This document shows, piece by piece, positions 17,295-25,536 of a stretch of DNA of 64,000 nucleotides; positions within the stretch are counted from its first letter, which is position 1, and each line of letters starts with the position of its first letter. The notes beneath the pieces were generated by a model. It saw only the letters and a list, made by a program, of their open reading frames with translations. It ran no database searches and was not told the DNA's origin. The stretch comes from Halomonas llamarensis (GTDB lineage Bacteria; Pseudomonadota; Gammaproteobacteria; Pseudomonadales; Halomonadaceae), in the NCBI RefSeq assembly GCF_023555005.1, contig NZ_JAMJPJ010000003.1:118053-182052 (forward strand). The letters run 5' to 3'. A program made the translations under genes and the position numbers.

Positions 17295-18333
17295 GACCCA
17301 ATACCTCTACTTGTAGCTGGTGGGATTTAAGATAGTTCATGGCTTGCTGCGTTTGCTCTGGTGTTCCGAGCAGTTCGGCAATCATTAGGCCTAAGGTGCG
17401 TTCCTGGATGGATTCCACTTTGGCTTGAAGAATACTGACATCGACGCCGCACTCCCGTGCGAGCTGTGAAATCAGCGGGGTGGAGACGGCATCGCCGGAA
17501 AACGTGAGCCGCACAATCGGGTGAGTGGAATCGTTAGCGGCTTCTTGTAGGCGATCCACCAGCTCTTTAGGGGGCGCTAGCTGAAGAAAGTCATTCAAGA
17601 ATTCACGCCCGAGTTGTGTCCGAGGCGCGGTGAAGAAATCGCCGACGACCGCGTCCTCTACCAGCTCACCGTCAGAGATCAGGCTGACGCGATGACAGAT
17701 AGATTTAACCACTTCCATTTCATGTGTGATCAACAAAATGGTAATGCCGAGCGTCTGGTTGATATCGCGTAGTAGTTCAAGAATGGAGCCGGTCGTTTGT
17801 GGGTCGAGCGCTGATGTTGCTTCATCGCAGAGTAATACGGCGGGTTCGCTGGCGAGCGCCCGGGCAATCGCGACGCGCTGTTTTTGTCCGCCGGAGAGTT
17901 GAGCGGGAAATTGATGGGTTTTGTCGCTGAGTCCGACGAGTTCTAAAAGTGGGAGAACGCGCTCGCGAATCGCTCTTTTAGAGCGGCCCATTAATTCTAA
18001 CGGCAGGGCGATGTTGTCAAAGACATTGCGCGTTGTGAGTAGGTTAAAGTGCTGAAAAATCATACCAATGCGGTGGCGAGCGCGATTTAGCTCTTGGGCA
18101 TTCAGGCGTGTTATTTCTTGACCATTGACCGTGACGCTACCTTCTGTCGGGCGTTCCAAGAGGTTGACGCAGCGTATCAGCGTTGACTTACCGGCGCCCG
18201 ACAAGCCAATGACGCCGTGAATAGTCCCTTTAGGAATGTATAAGTCCGCGTTTTTTAATGCGTGCACAGCACCTGCATCGCTGCCATTGGCTTTACTATA
18301 GTAAGTTTTACTGACGTTTTTAAGTTCGATCAT
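17275..18333 (-). CDS. metN: Methionine import ATP-binding protein MetN
   Basis: ABC ATPase of 352 residues. Walker A GLSGAGKST near 42, signature LSGGQKQRVAIARAL near 143, Walker B VLLCDEATSALD, H-loop THEME. The C-terminal ACT-like NIL domain (about 265-345) lets cytosolic methionine inhibit transport. I chose the ATG at 18331-18333 (MIELKNVSKTYY). The frame stays open up to 18459, but that part covers the riboswitch and its terminator and is not coding. It is the first gene of metNIQ-fRMsr, whose leader carries a SAM-II-type riboswitch. Confidence 0.95.
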   Translation of the reverse strand: MIELKNVSKTYYSKANGSDAGAVHALKNADLYIPKGTIHGVIGLSGAGKSTLIRCVNLLERPTEGSVTVNGQEITRLNAQELNRARHRIGMIFQHFNLLTTRNVFDNIALPLELMGRSKRAIRERVLPLLELVGLSDKTHQFPAQLSGGQKQRVAIARALASEPAVLLCDEATSALDPQTTGSILELLRDINQTLGITILLITHEMEVVKSICHRVSLISDGELVEDAVVGDFFTAPRTQLGREFLNDFLQLAPPKELVDRLQEAANDSTHPIVRLTFSGDAVSTPLISQLARECGVDVSILQAKVESIQERTLGLMIAELLGTPEQTQQAMNYLKSHQLQVEVLGHVQRDD

Positions 18334-18416
18334 GGGTTGCGTCTGCCTTATGTGAGGCCAAAGACGTAAAGTTAGGCCGACAATAGAGTGCGAGGGGCAA
18401 GCGTAGGGCGGGAAAC

Positions 18417-18444
18417 AAAAAAAGGCCACCCTAGACGGGTGGCC
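18417..18444 (-). terminator. Intrinsic terminator in the metN leader (riboswitch expression platform)
   Basis: On the minus strand GGCCACCC and GGGTGGCC form a perfect 8-bp stem with a 5-base loop, followed by seven T. It lies just 3' of the aptamer and 84 bases before metN. The CACCC of its 5' arm is also complementary to the GGGTG that closes the aptamer pseudoknot, giving an on/off choice. Confidence 0.85.
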
Positions 18445-18458
18445 ATCAACGCTGGACA

Positions 18459-18529
18459 CACCCTTTTAGCTGCATTTAACCCGGCAAGTCGCTAGGGTGA
18501 CGCCCGCAATCTGGGTACAAATCGGCGCC
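18459..18529 (-). promoter_or_regulatory. SAM-II-type riboswitch aptamer (SAM_alpha-like)
   Basis: Read on the minus strand the element shows the conserved SAM-II blocks in order. P1 5' strand is GGCGCC, then GATTTG, ATTGC, P1 3' strand GGGCGTC (6 bp including one G-T), then TTAAATGCAGCTAAAAGGG. The pseudoknot P2 forms from TACCC (18513-18517) with GGGTG (18459-18463) and TTGC with GCAG. The loop after P1 is longer than in the compact form and holds its own ACCC...GGGT arms. SAM binding should stabilise the pseudoknot, free the terminator and switch off methionine uptake. It is identified by eye against the known motif; no covariance search was run. Confidence 0.85.
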
Positions 18530-18546
18530 TTTACATTTGCGGCGAA

Positions 18547-18575
18547 AGTCTAAAGACCTGGCTGAGTACTGTCAA
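18547..18575 (-). promoter_or_regulatory. Promoter of the metNIQ-fRMsr operon
   Basis: On the minus strand a perfect TTGACA (18570-18575) and TAGACT (18547-18552) are separated by exactly 17 bases. The predicted start near 18540 leaves about 10 bases before the riboswitch. Confidence 0.75.
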
Positions 18576-18829
18576 ATAGACTTAGCGGTATTTTTTATGA
18601 TTAAGGTCTATTTTAGATTTATTTGCTATTTTTGGATCTTTTGTTGGGTATGTCTGAGGATTAAAGCCAATGTATGAAGCCTTGTGTAGGAGATTTTACT
18701 TTGTAAGTGCTGAATAAGTGCTGAAGGGGGAGTGAGTTCAGTCTAAAAGTGGCACAATGTCACCAATTTGCAGCCGAGCATTTTGTAATAAGCCGTGTTG
18801 ATTAAAAAACCGTGTCCAGGGGGAAAGCG
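18576..18829. other. AT-rich intergenic region between met operon promoter and ribE
   Basis: About 250 bases with no gene that I can support. It must contain the ribE promoter, but no convincing -35/-10 pair stands out. No FMN riboswitch (RFN) motif is present. It contains an 11-bp perfect tandem repeat at 18704-18725. Confidence 0.5.
18704..18725. repeat. 11-bp perfect tandem repeat upstream of ribE
   Basis: taagtgctgaa occurs twice head to tail (18704-18714 and 18715-18725), about 100 bases before the ribE start. Confidence 0.9.
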
Positions 18830-19456
18830 ATGTTTACTGGGATTGTCCAGGGTACTGCCGTTGTTGTTGCGGTGCGCGAACTCGACGCCTTTCGTACGCA
18901 CGTGGTGGAGATGCCTTCCCATATGCGACAAGGGCTTGAAATTGGGGCGTCCGTTGCCCACAACGGCGTTTGCCTGACCGCAACGGCGATTGATGGCGAC
19001 AATGTGAGCTTTGACTTAATGCGTGAAACGTTGCGATTGACCAATCTTGGTGCAATTACCCCTGGTCAATGCGTCAATATCGAGCGTGCCGCGCGTTTCG
19101 GTGATGAAATTGGCGGGCATGCCATGTCGGGTCACGTGATCTGCAAAGCAAGGCTGGTTGAGATTGAAGAAGCGCCGAACAATCGTCGCCTGTGGTTTGC
19201 GCTGTCTAAAGATGTCAGCCGGTTTGTATTTGAGAAAGGTTATATCGGAGTAGACGGTATTAGCCTGACGGTGGCTGATGTGCGTCGCGTGGATGAGCAT
19301 GGCGGCGTAGTGTTCAGCGTGAATCTCATACCCGAGACGCTGTCGCGTACGGTATTAAGCGAGCGGATGCTTGGAGATGAGGTCAATATCGAGATTGATC
19401 CGCAAACCCAAGTGATTGTCGAAACGGTGGAACGCGTCTTAGCGAACCGTGCGTAG
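18830..19456 (+). CDS. ribE: Riboflavin synthase alpha subunit
   Basis: Converts two 6,7-dimethyl-8-ribityllumazine molecules to riboflavin. The 208 residues form two similar lumazine-binding barrels. The N-terminus MFTGIVQG is diagnostic. HNGVCLTA (first barrel) and MSGHV and GISLTV (second barrel) follow. I set the start at ATG 18830, because AGGGGGA lies just before it and overlaps the alternative GTG at 18812. It is alone here, not with ribBA/ribH, as with E. coli ribC. Confidence 0.95.
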   Translation: MFTGIVQGTAVVVAVRELDAFRTHVVEMPSHMRQGLEIGASVAHNGVCLTATAIDGDNVSFDLMRETLRLTNLGAITPGQCVNIERAARFGDEIGGHAMSGHVICKARLVEIEEAPNNRRLWFALSKDVSRFVFEKGYIGVDGISLTVADVRRVDEHGGVVFSVNLIPETLSRTVLSERMLGDEVNIEIDPQTQVIVETVERVLANRA

Positions 19457-19575
19457 GTGATGTTTTGGATTTATTGACCAGTTGGTTAGCTTTTGGCCTA
19501 AAGTTTGCTAGTCACTACAGGTGGGCAGATGCCCATGTCGCTCGGCTGCATTTTGGTGCTCGTGTCACAAATTGT

Positions 19576-19609
19576 CTTTCGATAACAAGTGCCTTCCGAT
19601 AACATGTGC
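19576..19609. repeat. 17-bp imperfect tandem repeat upstream of the NCS2 permease gene
   Basis: ctttcgataacaagtgc (19576-19592) is followed directly by cttccgataacatgtgc (19593-19609), differing at two positions. It lies 56 bases before the start codon, where an operator could be. Confidence 0.9.
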
Positions 19610-19664
19610 GGCTTTTCTTACACTCAGGGACTCTACGCGTTGGCGTGAAGGATAGAAAAACTCT

Positions 19665-20963
19665 ATGAAATTTCTTGAGAAGCACTTCAAGCTCTCTGAG
19701 CACAAAACGAACGTGAAAACTGAGGTGATCGCGGGGATTACAACGTTCCTGACGATGGCCTATATCATTTTCGTTAACCCCAGCATTCTCTCTGAGGCGG
19801 GAATGGATTATGGCGCGGTTTTTGTGGCGACGTGTGTGGCCGCTGCTATCGGCTGTTTAGTGATGGGGGTTTGGGCCAATTACCCTATCGGTCAAGCGCC
19901 GGGTATGGGGCTAAACGCCTTCTTTACCTATGGCGTTGTTTTGGGTATGGGGCATACTTGGGAAGCCGCCCTAGGGGCGGTCTTCTTGTCGGGCTTTTGC
20001 TTCTTTTTGCTGAGTATTTTTAAGGTGCGCGAGTGGATTATCAATTCGATTCCGTTCTCGCTGCGCTTGGGTATTGCTGCGGGTATTGGTCTTTTCTTGG
20101 CCATGGTGGCGCTTAAAAATGCCGGTATTGTGGTGTCAAATCCAGCGACCTATGTAGCCCTTGGGGATCTTTCTGAGCCGTCGGCAATTTATGCGCTGGT
20201 TGGCTTTTTCGTTATCACGGCTCTCTCGTATTTGAATGTGACCGGCGCGGTGATGATTGGTATTTTGGGCGTTACGGTGGTCGCGATGGTGTTCGGGCAC
20301 AATGAGTACGGTGGCCTGATGTCAATGCCACCGTCTATTGCCCCCACGCTGATGCAGATGGATGTCATGGCCGCGCTTGATGTCGCCATGCTGAGCGTTA
20401 TTTTTGCGTTCCTGTTTGTCGATCTCTTTGATACCTCTGGCACGCTGGTCGGTGTCGCGCAGCGGGGCAAACTGCTGGATAAAGATGGTAAATTACCCCG
20501 GGTTGGACGCGCGATGATGGCAGATAGTACGGCATCAATGGCAGGCGCGGCCCTGGGTACCTCGACCACCACGAGTTATATAGAATCCACCGCCGGTATT
20601 GCGGCTGGCGGGCGCACGGGATTGACTGCCGTGGTCGTGGGGGTTCTGTTTTTGCTTAGCCTCTTTTTTGCCCCGTTGGCTGGCTCTATTCCCGCTTATG
20701 CGACCGCCGGAGCGCTGCTATACGTGGCGGTATTGATGGCAGGTAGCCTCGCCCACGCTGACTGGGAGGACGCAACGGAAGCCGCGCCCGTCTTAATTGC
20801 CGCATTGGCCATGCCGTTGACGTTCTCTATCGCAGAAGGTATCGCGCTGGGCTTTATTAGCTACGTGGCGATTAAGACGTTATCAGGGCGCTTTAAAGAT
20901 TTAAATATTGCAGTGGTGTTATTGGCGCTGCTGTTCGTGGCTAAATTCTTCTTTTTAGACTAA
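19665..20963 (+). CDS. NCS2 family purine permease (AzgA-like)
   Basis: A 432-residue inner-membrane protein with about 12-14 hydrophobic segments. The N-terminal signature is EVIAGITTFLTMAYIIFVNP. It also has GQAPGMGLNAFFTY and, in the second half, FLFVDLFDTSGTLVGVA and ALGTSTTTSYIESTAGIA, the substrate-site segments of the AzgA subfamily. E. coli relatives (PurP/AdeP, GhxP/GhxQ) carry adenine, hypoxanthine or guanine with protons. The adenine phosphoribosyltransferase gene 33 bases downstream suggests a purine base substrate. The exact base cannot be told. Confidence 0.88.
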   Translation: MKFLEKHFKLSEHKTNVKTEVIAGITTFLTMAYIIFVNPSILSEAGMDYGAVFVATCVAAAIGCLVMGVWANYPIGQAPGMGLNAFFTYGVVLGMGHTWEAALGAVFLSGFCFFLLSIFKVREWIINSIPFSLRLGIAAGIGLFLAMVALKNAGIVVSNPATYVALGDLSEPSAIYALVGFFVITALSYLNVTGAVMIGILGVTVVAMVFGHNEYGGLMSMPPSIAPTLMQMDVMAALDVAMLSVIFAFLFVDLFDTSGTLVGVAQRGKLLDKDGKLPRVGRAMMADSTASMAGAALGTSTTTSYIESTAGIAAGGRTGLTAVVVGVLFLLSLFFAPLAGSIPAYATAGALLYVAVLMAGSLAHADWEDATEAAPVLIAALAMPLTFSIAEGIALGFISYVAIKTLSGRFKDLNIAVVLLALLFVAKFFFLD

Positions 20964-20996
20964 ACCTCGACACTTACCGACGAAACGAGAGACGCG

Positions 20997-21542
20997 ATGA
21001 GCATCTATGGCGACTATATTAAGTCCGTTATCCGCACGGTGCCGGATTGGCCTGAACCGGGTGTAAATTTCCGCGATATTACCCCGTTGCTGCAAAACAG
21101 TGCCGCCTTTCGCAAGCTAATTGATAGCTTTGTGCACCGTTATCAAGAGATGAATTTAGATGCCATTGCGTCGATCGACGCGCGAGGCTTTATCATCGGC
21201 GCTCCATTGGCTTACGAGCTTGGCTGCAGCTTTGTGCCTGTGCGCAAGAAGGGTAAGCTGCCGTTTAAAACGATCAGTGAAACGTACACGCTGGAGTATG
21301 GCCATTCTGAAGTTGAGCTACACTCTGATGCTTTTCAGAAAAATGACCGCATTTTGCTGATGGATGACTTGATCGCCACCGGTGGCACTATGCTGGCCGC
21401 GGCTAATCTGATTCAGCGCAGCGGTGGCCACGTGGTGGAAACTGCCACCATTATTGATTTGCCTGAGCTGGGTGGATCGCAGAAAATTCGCGATGCAGGC
21501 TTTGGTGTGTTCGCGGTTTGTTCCTTCACCGAAGACGAGTAA
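20997..21542 (+). CDS. apt: Adenine phosphoribosyltransferase
   Basis: Makes AMP from adenine and PRPP. It has 181 residues, matching E. coli Apt (183). Motifs: [19 protein letters not shown] near the N-terminus, [11 protein letters not shown], and the PRPP loop [16 protein letters not shown] near 120. The gene lies between the purine permease and gpt with short spacers (33 and 7 bases), so permease, apt and gpt look like one purine salvage operon. Confidence 0.95.
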   Translation: MSIYGDYIKSVIRTVPDWPEPGVNFRDITPLLQNSAAFRKLIDSFVHRYQEMNLDAIASIDARGFIIGAPLAYELGCSFVPVRKKGKLPFKTISETYTLEYGHSEVELHSDAFQKNDRILLMDDLIATGGTMLAAANLIQRSGGHVVETATIIDLPELGGSQKIRDAGFGVFAVCSFTEDE

Positions 21543-21549
21543 CGCCTTT

Positions 21550-22029
21550 ATGAGTACTCATCGTTATCATCAGCATTTTACGGTCTCCTGGGATCAGCTA
21601 CATCGCGATGTGCGTCAGCTGTGTCATCAGTTAATTGAGCGTGATTTTAAAGGCATTGTGGCGATTACACGCGGTGGATTGATTCCAGCGGCGCTGATTG
21701 CTCGCGAGCTTAACGTGCGACTGATCGATACTGTCTGCATCAAAAGCTATGATCACATGGACCAGGGTGGCTTGGATGTTCTGAAAGGCGTTGACCATGA
21801 CGGCGATGGCTGGCTTCTCGTTGATGATTTGGTGGATACTGGCAAAACGGCCAAGGCTGTTAGAGAAATGCTGCCCAAAGCGCACTTCGTCACGATTTAT
21901 GCTAAGCCAGAAGGGCGCCCGCTGGTTGACCAATACCTCACGGAAGTGGCCCAGCAGTGCTGGATCCAATTCCCCTGGGATATGGGTGTGGCCTATGTAG
22001 AGCCGCTCGTCGATCAAATTAAAAAGTAA
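21550..22029 (+). CDS. gpt: Xanthine-guanine phosphoribosyltransferase
   Basis: Salvages xanthine, guanine and, less well, hypoxanthine to nucleotides using PRPP. It has 159 residues against 152 in E. coli Gpt, with the same features: [12 protein letters not shown] near 38, [14 protein letters not shown] (PRPP loop) near 87, and the purine-contact end [10 protein letters not shown] chose the ATG at 21550, seven bases after the apt stop. The open frame extends 42 codons upstream inside apt, but that part is apt in another frame. Confidence 0.93.
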   Translation: MSTHRYHQHFTVSWDQLHRDVRQLCHQLIERDFKGIVAITRGGLIPAALIARELNVRLIDTVCIKSYDHMDQGGLDVLKGVDHDGDGWLLVDDLVDTGKTAKAVREMLPKAHFVTIYAKPEGRPLVDQYLTEVAQQCWIQFPWDMGVAYVEPLVDQIKK

Positions 22030-22058
22030 CGTTTGAAAGCATGACGTTTGAGACCATA
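22029..22058. repeat. 15-bp imperfect tandem repeat upstream of ung
   Basis: acgtttgaaagcatg (22029-22043) and acgtttgagaccata (22044-22058) share 12 of 15 bases and directly abut. The ung start codon is 14 bases downstream. Confidence 0.75.
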
Positions 22059-22071
22059 AAGAGGTGAGGCG

Positions 22072-22755
22072 ATGGCGAATCCGTTATCGGGCGAGTGGGG
22101 GCAGGCCTTAGAAAGTGAGTTTCATGCTGAGTATATGCACTCGCTCAAGCAATTTCTCGCGGACGAAAAAGCGGCAAAAAAGGTGATATACCCCCACTCA
22201 TCGAACTGGTTTCGCGCGTTCGAGCTAACGCCGCTTGATGAGGTCAAGGTCGTTATTTTGGGTCAAGACCCTTACCACGGCCCGAACCAGGCCCATGGGC
22301 TTTGTTTTTCTGTGCAACCGGGCGTGCCTGTCCCCCCTTCGCTTGCCAACATCTACAAAGAGCTTGCCTCTGATGTCGGGTTTACGCCGGTTAGACACGG
22401 TTATTTGGAATCTTGGGCCAAGCAAGGCGTACTGCTCCTCAACACGGCGTTAACGGTTGAGCAAGGTAACGCGGCATCGCATCGTGGCAAAGGTTGGGAG
22501 CTATTTACCGACCGTGTGATTGAGACGGTTAGTGAAAAAGCGCCTCCTTGTGTTTTTTTGCTGTGGGGCGGTCACGCGCGGCAGAAGAAACAATTGATTG
22601 ATCGCGAGCGTCATTTGGTACTTGAAGCGCCGCATCCTTCGCCGCTTTCCGCTCATCGCGGTTTTTTTGGCTCGCGCCATTTTTCCCAAGCGAATGACTT
22701 TCTTCAATCTCAAGGCCGAATGCCGATTGATTGGCAATTGTTGGAAATCCCTTAA
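22072..22755 (+). CDS. ung: Uracil-DNA glycosylase (family 1)
   Basis: Removes uracil from DNA to start base excision repair. The 227 residues match E. coli Ung (229). Catalytic loop GQDPYHG near residues 64-70 (Asp66 activates water), [10 protein letters not shown], and the minor-groove loop [10 protein letters not shown] with the second catalytic His. GAGGTGA lies before the ATG. Its place next to uracil salvage genes (upp, uraA) may be chance or may be transcriptional. Confidence 0.97.
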   Translation: MANPLSGEWGQALESEFHAEYMHSLKQFLADEKAAKKVIYPHSSNWFRAFELTPLDEVKVVILGQDPYHGPNQAHGLCFSVQPGVPVPPSLANIYKELASDVGFTPVRHGYLESWAKQGVLLLNTALTVEQGNAASHRGKGWELFTDRVIETVSEKAPPCVFLLWGGHARQKKQLIDRERHLVLEAPHPSPLSAHRGFFGSRHFSQANDFLQSQGRMPIDWQLLEIP

Positions 22756-22851
22756 CCTCAAGGCAGGTTGCGCGTAGAATGATCTGCAATTTTGTATACC
22801 TGTCGAGACGACAAACGTCGTTGAATCAAATGCCTGCAGTGAGGAAGTCCC

Positions 22852-23481
22852 ATGAGTGTTCATGCCATTAATCATCCGCTTGTGCAGCATAAGCTGGGGC
22901 TGATGCGTGAGGCGGATCTCAGCACCAAAAGCTTTCGTGAGTTGGCCGGTGAAGTGGCAAAGCTTCTTACGTATGAAGCGACTCAAGGGCTAGAGCTTGA
23001 AGATCATGAGATTAAAGGCTGGAACGGAGAGCCGATTGCCACTCGCCGCCTTAAAGGTAAGAAAGTCACGGTCGTGCCGATATTGCGCGCAGGCTTGGGC
23101 ATGCTGGAAGGCGTAACGGATTTAATTCCTAGTGCACGTGTAAGTGTAGTCGGCTTGTACCGTGATGAAGAAACGCTGCAGCCGGTGCCTTATTTTGCCA
23201 AGTTCGCCAATGATATCGAAGAGCGGATGGCCATTGTCATCGACCCGATGCTCGCCACGGGCGGTTCCATGGTGGCAACCCTTGATATGTTGCGTGATCA
23301 CGGCTGCAAAAACATGAAAGTCATCGTGCTGGTGGCAGCACCCGAAGGAATCGAGCGTGTGCAAGAAGCCTACCCGGATATTGAGATTTATACAGCGTCC
23401 ATCGACGAGCGGCTAGACGAGAATGGCTATATCGTGCCTGGTCTTGGCGACGCTGGCGATAAAATTTTTGGTACGCGGTAA
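22852..23481 (+). CDS. upp: Uracil phosphoribosyltransferase
   Basis: Makes UMP from uracil and PRPP. It has 209 residues, like E. coli Upp (208). Motifs: [13 protein letters not shown] at the N-terminus, [11 protein letters not shown], the PRPP loop [12 protein letters not shown] near 128, and the uracil-contact end [26 protein letters not shown] precedes the ATG. A terminator and then uraA follow, as in many gammaproteobacteria. Confidence 0.97.
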   Translation: MSVHAINHPLVQHKLGLMREADLSTKSFRELAGEVAKLLTYEATQGLELEDHEIKGWNGEPIATRRLKGKKVTVVPILRAGLGMLEGVTDLIPSARVSVVGLYRDEETLQPVPYFAKFANDIEERMAIVIDPMLATGGSMVATLDMLRDHGCKNMKVIVLVAAPEGIERVQEAYPDIEIYTASIDERLDENGYIVPGLGDAGDKIFGTR

Positions 23482-23497
23482 GTGCAACTAGCTTGAC

Positions 23498-23533
23498 TGC
23501 CCCTTTCGCTCCGTGCGGTGGGGGCATTTTTTT
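23498..23533 (+). terminator. Terminator after upp
   Basis: tgcccc (23498-23503) pairs with ggggca (23521-23526), followed by seven T. It stands between upp and uraA and may act as a partial terminator, limiting read-through into uraA. Confidence 0.8.
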
Positions 23534-23573
23534 GCCCTGCTGATAAACACGAAACATATAGGGCAGCGTGAAA

Positions 23574-23607
23574 CTTATTTTGCTGGATATCTTATTTTGC
23601 TGGAGAT
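23574..23607. repeat. 17-bp tandem repeat in the uraA leader
   Basis: cttattttgctggatat (23574-23590) abuts cttattttgctggagat (23591-23607), 16 of 17 identical. The second copy ends just before the ribosome site of uraA. Confidence 0.92.
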
Positions 23608-23621
23608 TAAGGAGGCCCCGA

Positions 23622-24854
23622 GTGACAGATACGACTGCGCAAGCTGATTCATGGCTCAAAATGTTACTGACGGGTACCCAGATGCTCTTTGTTGCCTTCG
23701 GTGCGTTGGTGCTGGTGCCGTTACTCACCGGGCTTGATCCAAGCGTAGCACTGTTTACCGCCGGTGCAGGTACGTTGGTCTTTCATGCGGTTACCAAGCA
23801 AAGCGTGCCCGTATTTTTGGCCTCTTCGTTTGCGTTTATTGCGCCCATACAAGGCTCCATTGCAAATTTTGGTATTCCCGCCACCCTGGGTGGTTTGATG
23901 GCAGCGGGCTTGGTTTACGTGGTGATATCTCAAGCAGTGCGACTCAAAGGCACGGTATGGTTACACCGGTTGCTGCCGGCCGTGGTGGTGGGCCCGGTGA
24001 TTATGGTGATTGGCTTGGCGCTAGCACCAGTGGCGGTGGATATGGCCACCGGTGAAACGAGTGATAACATCGGCTACGCCAAGGCGATTGTGCTATCAAT
24101 GGCAAGCCTTTTGGTGACGTTGGTGCTTGCCGTTTTTGGGCGCGGGCTGCTTCGTTTGGTCCCCATTATGGGCGGTATTGTGACCGGTTATGTGCTGGCG
24201 CTTATAATGGGCGTGGTCGATTTTTCTCCGGTGGTTGAAGCGAGTTGGATCGCTTTGCCCGGTTTTACCGCCCCCGAGTTTCATTGGGCCGCTATTTTGT
24301 TCATGATTCCTGTCGCTATTGCGCCAGCGGTTGAGCACATTGGTGATATGGTCGCGATTGGTTCGGTCACGCGTAATAACTATCTCGAAAAACCAGGGCT
24401 ACATCGCACGCTTTTAGGCGATGGGTTGGCGACGACTTTGGCGGCTCTTTTTGGTGGCCCGCCCAACACGACTTATTCAGAAGTGACCGGTGCGGTAACG
24501 CTAACACGCGCTTTTAACCCCATGTACATGGTCGTAGCGGCGGTGATAGCCATCCTTCTGGCTTTCATTGCTAAACTAGGAGCGCTTTTACAGACCATAC
24601 CTGGCCCGGTGATGGGCGGTATCATGACGTTGCTCTTCGGTTCGATTGCCGTTGTCGGGATGAATACGCTGGTGCGCGCGGGGCATTCACTGACAGCGCC
24701 GCGTAATCTCGTGGTCGTATCGCTAATACTTGTTTTTGGTATCGGCGGTATGCAGTTCGGCAGTGGTCAATTTACGCTTCAGGGCGTAAGTCTTGCAGCA
24801 CTGGTAGGCATTGTACTGAATTGGGTGTTGCCGGGTGCCAGTGAGGATGCGTAA
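23622..24854 (+). CDS. uraA: Uracil permease UraA (NCS2 family)
   Basis: Proton-coupled uracil importer of the inner membrane, 410 residues, with about 12-14 hydrophobic segments. The substrate-site segment is AIAPAVEHIGDMVAIG, followed by GGPPNTTYSEVTGAVTLTR and PGPVMGGIM. I chose the GTG at 23622, giving VTDTTAQADSW, because AAGGAGG at 23609-23615 is ideally placed for it. The frame also opens at an ATG at 23568, but that would overlay the tandem repeat and the ribosome site. It pairs functionally with upp, which traps the imported uracil. Confidence 0.92.
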   Translation: MTDTTAQADSWLKMLLTGTQMLFVAFGALVLVPLLTGLDPSVALFTAGAGTLVFHAVTKQSVPVFLASSFAFIAPIQGSIANFGIPATLGGLMAAGLVYVVISQAVRLKGTVWLHRLLPAVVVGPVIMVIGLALAPVAVDMATGETSDNIGYAKAIVLSMASLLVTLVLAVFGRGLLRLVPIMGGIVTGYVLALIMGVVDFSPVVEASWIALPGFTAPEFHWAAILFMIPVAIAPAVEHIGDMVAIGSVTRNNYLEKPGLHRTLLGDGLATTLAALFGGPPNTTYSEVTGAVTLTRAFNPMYMVVAAVIAILLAFIAKLGALLQTIPGPVMGGIMTLLFGSIAVVGMNTLVRAGHSLTAPRNLVVVSLILVFGIGGMQFGSGQFTLQGVSLAALVGIVLNWVLPGASEDA

Positions 24855-24885
24855 GCCGTTTAAGAACTAAAAGGAGCATGCCGCA

Positions 24886-25464
24886 ATGCCGTCAACGCCT
24901 TCATTTTCTGCTCATACTGCGCCTGTAACGTCGATGCCTTTTCCCGTGTTAAGTATTGCTGCCTGGAGCGGTACCGGTAAAACTACGTTGCTCACACAGC
25001 TGATGCCGATACTGCGCAATTTCGGCCTTCACGTGGGCGTAGTTAAACACGCGCATCACAGCTTTGACGTCGATAAGCCGGGGAAAGACAGCTATGAGCT
25101 TCGCCAAGCAGGGGCATCGCCTATGCTGGTGGCCTCGCATCAGCGCTTTGCTTTGATGCAGGAAACCCCGGAGCAGCAGGAGCCCGATCTCAATCACCTC
25201 CTCAGTTTGATGTTGCCGCATGCGCCCGATTTGGTGATCGTTGAGGGCTTTAAAGCCTGGCCGTTGGCGAAGTTGGTGCTCTATCGTGAGGAGGTTGGTG
25301 ACCCTGCTATTTTGGATAATGCGTGGGTGCGCGCGGCGGCGCTTAAAGCGGAAGATAAGCGCACGTTAAGGTCGGATGTTGCTCGACTAGACATTGATGA
25401 TATTCACGCGGTAGCTGACTGGGTAAGACAGTGGGCACTGACGCCGTGTGAGGTGAATGCGTAA
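24886..25464 (+). CDS. mobB: Molybdopterin-guanine dinucleotide biosynthesis adaptor MobB
   Basis: GTP-binding protein that assists MobA in attaching GMP to molybdopterin. The 192-residue product has about 20 extra N-terminal residues before the P-loop WSGTGKTTLL near 28. Further segments are VVKHAHHSFDVDKPGKDSY and LVIVEGFKAWPLAK. AAGGAG precedes the ATG. It opens a molybdenum cofactor cluster (mobB, moaCD, moaE). Confidence 0.92.
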   Translation: MPSTPSFSAHTAPVTSMPFPVLSIAAWSGTGKTTLLTQLMPILRNFGLHVGVVKHAHHSFDVDKPGKDSYELRQAGASPMLVASHQRFALMQETPEQQEPDLNHLLSLMLPHAPDLVIVEGFKAWPLAKLVLYREEVGDPAILDNAWVRAAALKAEDKRTLRSDVARLDIDDIHAVADWVRQWALTPCEVNA

Positions 25465-25536
25465 TAGAATGTGGTGGTGCCGAGCGCTCGCGTGGCCTGG
25501 TACCCTATCCGCTAAAGCGATTCAAGGTGATTTTAC

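Noticed and set aside
18334..18459. 42-codon N-terminal extension of metN
   Set aside because: It covers the riboswitch terminator and T run, has no ribosome site, and the MIELKNVSKTYY start matches the MetN family.
18576..18829. FMN riboswitch before ribE
   Set aside because: None of the conserved RFN blocks are present.
19457..19664. Purine riboswitch before the NCS2 permease
   Set aside because: No purine aptamer core was seen; the only structure is the 17-bp tandem repeat.
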